NCBI GenBank assembly: GCA_002388005.1
Contig: DGLO01000055.1
Location: 1-17,928, forward strand
Reading direction: 5' to 3'
Origin: Candidatus Neomicrothrix sp. UBA4542
Lineage (GTDB): Bacteria; Actinomycetota; Acidimicrobiia; Acidimicrobiales; Poriferisodalaceae
Length of the DNA: 17,928 bases
A program made the position numbers and the translations under genes. Shown in pieces: positions 12,579 through 17,928 of the stretch (position 1 is the stretch's first letter; every line of letters starts with the position of its first letter). The notes beneath the pieces were generated by a model. It made no database searches, was not told the origin of the DNA, and was given only the letters and a program-made list of their open reading frames with translations.

Positions 12579-14510
12579 GTGTCGGTGAGCGACGTCACAT
12601 ACCAGGCAGAAAATATTCAGGTTCTGGAAGGTTTGGAAGCGGTTCGAAAACGCCCCGGCATGTACATCGGCTCAACCGGGCCTTCTGGTCTCCACCACTT
12701 GGTCTATGAGGTGGTCGACAATTCCGTCGATGAAGCAATGGCGGGTCATTGCACCATCATTGAAATCATCATTCTTAATGACGGAAGATGCCGGGTGACA
12801 GACGATGGTCGCGGCATTCCCGTAGGCCCGCATCCCAAATTTCCCGACAAATCAGCTGCCGAAGTGGTGATGACCCTGCTTCACGCTGGCGGCAAATTCG
12901 GCGGCGGTGGCTACAAGGTTTCAGGGGGCCTCCATGGCGTCGGCGTTTCCGTCGTAAACGCCTTATCGACAAGCGTTGAACTTCTGATAGATCGTGACGG
13001 ACGGAGATACAGACAGGAATTCCACAATGGGGGAGAACCGGTCGGCTCCCTCGATGACATCGGTGAAACGCCAAACTCACAGACAGGTACGAGTGTTACT
13101 TTCGCCCCTGACCCCACGGTCTTCGATTCAGTCGACTTTCGAGCTCAAACACTTTTGGAAAGATTCCAAATGATGGCGTTCTTGAATGCGGGGCTCCGTA
13201 TCAAATTTCGCGACGAACGAGAGATCCCTCCCAGCGAATCAGAGTTTCAATACGAGGGCGGTATCCGAGACTTTGTCCGTTACTTGAATGACGCTAAAGA
13301 CCCTCTCTTCGATGAAGTCGGCTATCTCGAGGCTGACGAAGACGGTGACGAAGTCGAAATAGCGTTCCAGTGGAATACCGGCTATCAACTTGATGGGATC
13401 CACTCGTTTGCTAATGGAATCAGCACTATTGAAGGTGGGATGCACGAAGAAGGCTTTAAAACGGCCTTGACCTCGACTGTGAATCGGTACGCCCGAGCGA
13501 AGAATCTCCTGAAAGAAAAGGAAGACAATTTACAGGGCGATGACATTCGGGAAGGCCTCACGGCGATCGTCAGTGTGCGGCTCCAAGAGCCTCAGTTTGA
13601 AGGTCAAACGAAAGCGAAACTTGGCAACACGTCGATGCGGAGTTTGGTCCAAAAAGCTACGAATGAAGCATTAAGTAATTGGCTGGAAGAACACCCAAAA
13701 GAAGCTAAGCGCACGATCGGCAAAGCCATCGATGCCCGACGAGCACGTCTTGCCGCGCAAAAAGCCAAAAACACGGTTAGAAAATCCGCGCTCGCCGGCG
13801 CCGGTTTGCCGGGGAAACTCACCGATTGTTCATCAGGCGACGCCTCTGAAACGGAGCTGTACATCGTCGAAGGTCAGTCAGCAGGCGGCTCCGCAAAAGA
13901 CGCGAGAGACCCTAGAACTATGGCGATCCTTCCAATACGCGGGAAAATTCTCAACGTTGAACGCCTTGGTGGTCGGCTGGAAAAGATGTTTCAAAATACC
14001 GAGGTGCAGGCATTGATTTCGGCGATTGGTGCAGGCGTCGGCGAAGGAAACTTCGACGCGGAAAAAATTCGCTATCACAAAGTTGTTCTCCTTTGCGATG
14101 CTGACGTAGATGGCAGCCACATCCGGACCCTGCTGCTCACCTTCTTTTGGCGTCAAATGAAGGAACTTGTGTTGGGCCGCCATGTCTACATCGCACAACC
14201 GCCCCTTTATTCGACGAAGGCGGGGAATGAAACGGTATATCTGAAGGACGACAGCGCGAAAGCCGAGTTTCTGTCCGAACGACCCAACCACAAGAACGAC
14301 TTTCAACGGCTCAAGGGGTTAGGCGAAATGGATGCCGACGAGTTATGGGCAACAACTATGAATCCTGACACCAGAACTCTCCTTCAGGTGACCGTCGATG
14401 AAGCAACCATCGCCGACAACATTTTCAGTGTTTTAATGGGTGAACATGTGGAGAGTCGCAAGGGGTTCATCCAAAACAACGCTCATGACGTCCGCTTCCT
14501 AGACATTTAA
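12579..14510 (+). CDS. gyrB: DNA gyrase subunit B
   Basis: ATPase subunit of the supercoiling enzyme. The 643 residues show a GHKL ATPase domain with EVVDN (44-48), DDGRGIP (75-81) and GGLHGVG (116-122). The transducer follows, then the TOPRIM domain with VEGQSAGG (catalytic Glu431) and DADVDGSH (Asp507, 509 and 511 for metal). The tail domain that contacts GyrA closes it. There is no large insertion of the proteobacterial type. GTG at 12579 has AGGA about 6 nt upstream; a second in-frame GTG at 12585 is possible. gyrA follows after 5 nt. Confidence 0.98.
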   Translation: MSVSDVTYQAENIQVLEGLEAVRKRPGMYIGSTGPSGLHHLVYEVVDNSVDEAMAGHCTIIEIIILNDGRCRVTDDGRGIPVGPHPKFPDKSAAEVVMTLLHAGGKFGGGGYKVSGGLHGVGVSVVNALSTSVELLIDRDGRRYRQEFHNGGEPVGSLDDIGETPNSQTGTSVTFAPDPTVFDSVDFRAQTLLERFQMMAFLNAGLRIKFRDEREIPPSESEFQYEGGIRDFVRYLNDAKDPLFDEVGYLEADEDGDEVEIAFQWNTGYQLDGIHSFANGISTIEGGMHEEGFKTALTSTVNRYARAKNLLKEKEDNLQGDDIREGLTAIVSVRLQEPQFEGQTKAKLGNTSMRSLVQKATNEALSNWLEEHPKEAKRTIGKAIDARRARLAAQKAKNTVRKSALAGAGLPGKLTDCSSGDASETELYIVEGQSAGGSAKDARDPRTMAILPIRGKILNVERLGGRLEKMFQNTEVQALISAIGAGVGEGNFDAEKIRYHKVVLLCDADVDGSHIRTLLLTFFWRQMKELVLGRHVYIAQPPLYSTKAGNETVYLKDDSAKAEFLSERPNHKNDFQRLKGLGEMDADELWATTMNPDTRTLLQVTVDEATIADNIFSVLMGEHVESRKGFIQNNAHDVRFLDI

Positions 14511-14515
14511 CAAAC

Positions 14516-17020
14516 ATGGCTGATATTCCCCCCTCTGACGATGAAGTAGCTAACGGCGAATTGCACCTCTCGGTGCGACCGATCGAAATCCAAACTGAGA
14601 TGGAACAGTCGTTCCTTGAATATGCGATGTCGGTCATTACAGCGCGAGCGCTGCCCGATGCCCGAGACGGTTTAAAACCGGTTCACCGCCGGATCCTGTG
14701 GTCGATGTTCTCAACTGGGATGCGTCCCGACCGACCGCATAAAAAAAGCGCGACCGTTGTCGGTGATGTGATCGGCAATTACCACCCTCACGGTGATTCA
14801 GCGATCTATGACGCAATGGTGAGAATGGGCCAATCGTTTAGCTTGGCGAACACGTTGATTGACCCCCACGGCAATTTTGGATCCCCAAATGACCCGCCGG
14901 CGGCATATCGGTACACCGAATCCAGGCTGACTGACCTAGCGATGCGAATGGTGGAAAGCATCGACGAAGACACGGTTGATCTCGTCCCAAACTTCGACGG
15001 TTCCAGTGAGGAACCAGTGGTGATGCCGGCGCGTTTCCCAAACTTATTGGTGAACGGTAGCCAAGGCATAGCGGTTGGCATGGCAACCAATATCCCCACG
15101 CACAATTTGACTGAAGTGATTGATGCGACACTCCACCTGATTGATAACCCCGAGTCAACGGTTGCCGACCTAATGGAGTTTGTTCAGGGCCCGGACTTTC
15201 CGACAGGCGGACTGATCATGGGACGCGCGGGTTTAACGAGCGCATTTACAACAGGGCGGGGTTCAATTCGAATTCGAGCACGGGCCGAAATAGTTGAAGA
15301 GGGCCGCAACACTCAAATTGTCGTCACTGAAATTCCCTACCAAACGTCAGTTGAAAATATTGAACAAAAAATCGCCGACGCCGTTGATCGAAAAATCATC
15401 GACGGTATCCGCGAACTACGAAACGAATCAGCAAAAGGCCAAACGCGGTTCGTGATCGAACTCAAACGAGACGCACCGGCCAATGTGGTGTTGAACAACT
15501 TGTTCAAACACACGCCTCTACAAAGCAGCTTCGCAGCAAACATGGTTGCGTTAGTCGACGGGGTGCCGAGGACCCTTAATCTTCTTGACGCGCTCGAAGC
15601 GTACGTCGGCCATCAAATTGACGTAGTCACGAGACGATCGGAATATCGCTTAGGGCAAGCCCGGGACCGAGCCCATATCGTTGAAGGTTTGTTGCAGGCG
15701 CTCGATCTCATTGACGAGATCATCACGCTGATACGCGGCAGCGAGGACAGGGCGTCAGCGCTCACCGGCCTGCAACGAGAACCACTGTCGTTTAGCGAAC
15801 GTCAGGCGAATCACATTCTTGACATGCAGCTGGGACGTCTCACCAGGCTCGGGAGAACTCGACTTGAAGAGGAGCTCGTAGAGTTACGCAAACGGATAGA
15901 AGAACTAGAAGGCATCCTCGGCAGCGAGACACAACTCCGCAACGTTATTAAAGAAGAACTCACCGAGGTTAGATCTGAACACGACACACCTCGGAGAAGT
16001 CAGATTGTCTTCGACGCAGGTGACATGGAAGTCGAAGATCTCATCGATAACGAACCCGTCGTGATAACGCTCAGCAAGGGTGGATACGTCAAGTCCGTAG
16101 TCGCAGACGCATTCCGCACCCAGGGTCGCGGCGGGCGAGGAGTTCAAGGAGCCCGACTAAAAGAAGATGACATCTTGGTGCGCGTCCTCACCACCACTGC
16201 TCACTCGTACCTTCTTTTCTTCACCAATCGAGGGAAGGTCTACCGGCTAAAGGCCTACCAAGTTCCAATGATGGACCGAACCGCCCGCGGGACAGCTGTG
16301 GTCAACTTGTTGCAGCTAGACCCCGACGAAGTTGTTGAAGCAGTCATTGACACACAAGAATTCGCAGCCGACGAATACCTACTTTTCGTGACCCGAAAAG
16401 GCGTTGTCAAAAAGACAACATTCACCGAATATGACAAGAATCGAAGCAACGGCCTCATAGCTATCAACCTCCGCGAAGGTGATGAGCTGGTTCGCGTCAT
16501 CCAAGTTTGCGAAAACGACGACATCGTGCTGGTCAGCAAAAGAGGACAAGCAATCCGGTTCTCAGGCAGTCAGGTAAGGCCCATGGGACGAAGCGCGGGA
16601 GGTGTCCGCGGAATGCGGTTGAAAGAGAACGACGTTGTTGTCGCAGCTGTAGCGACCCCAGAAAATGATCGACGGCAGCTCCTCACGGTCACCGAAGGAG
16701 GATATGGGAAACGCACCCCCATAGACGCTTACCCCCGCAAGGGACGCGGGACCATGGGAGTCAAGGGAATAAAGCTCACCGAAGCAAGGGGAACGTCTGT
16801 GGTGGGCGCCCGCATGGTGGACCTCGAAGACGAAATCATATTGGTCTCGTCCGGTGGGGTACTCATCCGCACAGCGGTGTCAGAGATAGCCGAACAGCGG
16901 CGGGACGCTACAGGGGTAAAGGTAATGAATATTGGTGACGAAGAAACCCTCGCGGCTTTGTCTCCCGTCACTATTGATGACGAAGTCGAAGAACCGGTGA
17001 ACTCAGAATCAGTTAGCTGA
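14516..17020 (+). CDS. gyrA: DNA gyrase subunit A
   Basis: DNA cleavage and wrapping subunit of gyrase, 834 residues. The catalytic Tyr133 lies in AAYRYTESR. The quinolone-resistance region reads HPHGDSAIYDAM with Ser95 and Asp99 at the positions of E. coli Ser83 and Asp87, the sensitive-type residues. The C-terminal beta-pinwheel includes the GyrA-box QGRGGRG (536-542), which marks gyrase rather than topoisomerase IV. Only 5 nt separate it from gyrB and no ribosome-binding site is visible, so it is probably translated by coupling. No parC/parE pair is in the window. Confidence 0.98.
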   Translation: MADIPPSDDEVANGELHLSVRPIEIQTEMEQSFLEYAMSVITARALPDARDGLKPVHRRILWSMFSTGMRPDRPHKKSATVVGDVIGNYHPHGDSAIYDAMVRMGQSFSLANTLIDPHGNFGSPNDPPAAYRYTESRLTDLAMRMVESIDEDTVDLVPNFDGSSEEPVVMPARFPNLLVNGSQGIAVGMATNIPTHNLTEVIDATLHLIDNPESTVADLMEFVQGPDFPTGGLIMGRAGLTSAFTTGRGSIRIRARAEIVEEGRNTQIVVTEIPYQTSVENIEQKIADAVDRKIIDGIRELRNESAKGQTRFVIELKRDAPANVVLNNLFKHTPLQSSFAANMVALVDGVPRTLNLLDALEAYVGHQIDVVTRRSEYRLGQARDRAHIVEGLLQALDLIDEIITLIRGSEDRASALTGLQREPLSFSERQANHILDMQLGRLTRLGRTRLEEELVELRKRIEELEGILGSETQLRNVIKEELTEVRSEHDTPRRSQIVFDAGDMEVEDLIDNEPVVITLSKGGYVKSVVADAFRTQGRGGRGVQGARLKEDDILVRVLTTTAHSYLLFFTNRGKVYRLKAYQVPMMDRTARGTAVVNLLQLDPDEVVEAVIDTQEFAADEYLLFVTRKGVVKKTTFTEYDKNRSNGLIAINLREGDELVRVIQVCENDDIVLVSKRGQAIRFSGSQVRPMGRSAGGVRGMRLKENDVVVAAVATPENDRRQLLTVTEGGYGKRTPIDAYPRKGRGTMGVKGIKLTEARGTSVVGARMVDLEDEIILVSSGGVLIRTAVSEIAEQRRDATGVKVMNIGDEETLAALSPVTIDDEVEEPVNSESVS

Positions 17021-17049
17021 GTCGCGACCAGACCCCAGCGAGCCTCCCG

Positions 17050-17055
17050 TACACT
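17050..17055 (+). promoter_or_regulatory. Candidate -10 for a leaderless DUF3566 transcript
   Basis: TACACT fits the actinobacterial TANNNT -10. Its last base is 7 nt before the GTG at 17063, so transcription would begin at or next to the start codon. No ribosome-binding site precedes that GTG, which agrees with a leaderless message. No convincing -35 is present. Confidence 0.4.
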
Positions 17056-17062
17056 TCGACGG

Positions 17063-17866
17063 GTGGGCGAGTCCGATACAGAGGATCAAGAAAACGCACC
17101 CGTCGACGGTGTGGATGAGGAAACTTTCGCTCGCGCGGTCGGTCTCTCTAGCGACAACAAGGGTAAGCGAGGGTTAGGGAAACGAAGAAAATCCCATGAC
17201 GAAGACTCTGATGCACCCGAACAGGCGAAGCTCCGCAACCGAGAGCGGACCGTCATTCGAAGACCCGCAGCGCAACAGCGACAACGCGATGCGATAGATG
17301 AAGACAAACCGGTCGATCAGTCCACGGGAGTTGTGCCGCTAGTTGACGTCCCTGATGTAGCTGCTGAACAAAATGCGGACCCAAGTAATCAACCGTCGGC
17401 ATATCGTCCGATTCCTCCCAGCTCGCCTCCACCGTTGGAAACCGAACTCATTCCCGAGGAAGCTGATCTTGGTTGGTTAAACCGTCGGCGGGCGCGGGTC
17501 CGCAGAACACGTCGAACGATCCGCCATGTCGACCCCTGGTCGGTGCTGAAAGTGTCGGTGTTGCTGTACGCGTGCCTTTATGGAGCGACGGTATTGGCGG
17601 GGTATCTGCTGTGGGTGGCTGCAGTCCAATCCGGCGTAATTTCTAATATCGAATCGTTTATCGCTGAAGTCGGGTCCTATGAGACATGGGAGATCAACGG
17701 CGAAGAGATCTTTCGAAGGGCAACAATTATTGGGGCAGTCCTTTTTGTTGCCGGCGTCGCGTTGAATGTTCTTCTAACCATTGTTTTCAACTTGATTAGC
17801 GACCTTGTAGGTGGAGTTCGGGTCACTCTTTTGGAGGAAGATCAACCTCCAGGTCAAAGAAATTGA
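17063..17866 (+). CDS. DUF3566 family membrane protein
   Basis: A 267-residue protein of unknown function. The first 155 residues are hydrophilic and low complexity: acidic at the start, basic patches at about 34-43 and 59-67, Pro-rich at 111-125, and a strongly basic run at 141-153. Two transmembrane helices follow at about 160-187 and 221-246, with a short segment between them. The closing FNLISDLVGGVRVTLLEED matches the end of DUF3566. The family is found downstream of gyrA in actinobacteria and its partner is unknown. The basic segment before the first helix suggests a cytoplasmic N-terminus. GTG at 17063 lacks a ribosome-binding site; the adjacent -10-like TACACT suggests leaderless translation. 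An in-frame GTG at 17111 is an alternative start. Confidence 0.9.
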   Translation: MGESDTEDQENAPVDGVDEETFARAVGLSSDNKGKRGLGKRRKSHDEDSDAPEQAKLRNRERTVIRRPAAQQRQRDAIDEDKPVDQSTGVVPLVDVPDVAAEQNADPSNQPSAYRPIPPSSPPPLETELIPEEADLGWLNRRRARVRRTRRTIRHVDPWSVLKVSVLLYACLYGATVLAGYLLWVAAVQSGVISNIESFIAEVGSYETWEINGEEIFRRATIIGAVLFVAGVALNVLLTIVFNLISDLVGGVRVTLLEEDQPPGQRN

Positions 17867-17868
17867 CG

Positions 17869-17898
17869 TTGGCTAGTTCTCCTCTCCGCCGCTACCAT
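17869..17898 (+). promoter_or_regulatory. Candidate promoter of the tRNA gene
   Basis: TTGGCT (17869-17874) and TACCAT (17893-17898) are separated by 18 bp and are each two bases from the -35 and -10 consensus. Transcription would start about 7 nt before the tRNA. TTGACG at 17863-17868 is a better -35 but leaves a 24-bp spacer. Confidence 0.35.
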
Positions 17899-17911
17899 CA
17901 GCAGTTCGTTC

Positions 17912-17928
17912 GGGGCTATAGCTCAGTT
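17912..17928 (+). tRNA. 5' end of tRNA-Ile (probably GAU anticodon), cut by the window
   Basis: GGGGCTATAGCTCAGTT is the acceptor 5' strand, the TA at positions 8-9 and the start of the D arm of a bacterial tRNA. The sequence and its place after gyrA and DUF3566 fit the conserved actinobacterial tRNA-Ile(GAU), usually followed by tRNA-Ala. The anticodon is outside the window, so identity rests on the 5' sequence and gene order. Confidence 0.85.

Noticed and set aside
17832..17851. Hairpin TGGAGG / CCTCCA near the end of the DUF3566 gene as a terminator
   Set aside because: A 6-bp stem lies within the coding sequence and is not followed by a T-run.
1..17928. Mobile elements, CRISPR arrays, toxin-antitoxin pairs or defence genes
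   Set aside because: Nearly all sequence is accounted for by conserved core genes in conserved order. I saw no transposase, regular repeat array or composition break.

Overview
The window is a replication-origin and chromosome-partition locus from an actinobacterium. Order and strand match the conserved actinobacterial block: trxB-trxA-cwlM, then on the minus strand rpmH-rnpA-yidD-yidC-jag-rsmG-parA-parB, then on the plus strand dnaA-oriC-dnaN-recF-dciA-gyrB-gyrA-DUF3566-tRNA-Ile. The DUF3566 protein after gyrA, the CwlM-like protein after trxA and the DciA protein after recF point to Actinomycetota. Several details suggest class Acidimicrobiia: intermediate GC, a short RsmG that begins just before the SAM motif, a YidC with Met where the groove Arg normally sits, and no gnd between dnaN and recF. 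The class assignment is an inference; I could not run a phylogeny.

Layout. Positions 1-83 are the tail of a membrane protein. Positions 117-2453 (+) hold thioredoxin reductase, thioredoxin and a CwlM-like pseudo-amidase. The pseudo-amidase has no ATG, GTG or TTG start ahead of its peptidoglycan-binding domains and seems to start at an ATT overlapping the end of trxA. Positions 2502-7818 (-) are a tightly packed nine-gene run: 50S L34, RNase P protein, YidD, YidC, a free-standing Jag_N protein, a KH-R3H Jag protein, RsmG, ParA and ParB. A perfect parS lies between rsmG and parA. Positions 7819-8267 are the divergent rpmH/dnaA control region, with a candidate 35-codon ORF, an 11-bp inverted repeat and two DnaA boxes. 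Positions 8268-17866 (+) are dnaA, oriC, dnaN, recF, dciA, gyrB, gyrA and a DUF3566 membrane protein. The first 17 bases of a tRNA-Ile close the window.

How the genes work together. DnaA binds the boxes between dnaA and dnaN and opens the AT-rich stretch before dnaN. DciA probably helps load the helicase, DnaN clamps the polymerase, RecF serves gap repair, and gyrase removes supercoils. ParB loads at parS about 5.4 kb away and works with ParA to segregate the origin. The rpmH-yidC genes supply ribosome, RNase P and membrane-insertion functions. Jag and CwlM-like proteins are cell-wall growth regulators in other Gram-positive bacteria.

This is core chromosome. I found no mobile element, CRISPR array, toxin-antitoxin pair or defence island. 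The points most worth checking are the ATT start and dead active site of the CwlM-like protein, the split Jag, the sORF/hairpin arrangement before dnaA, the isolated DnaA box before parB, and the YidC groove substitution.
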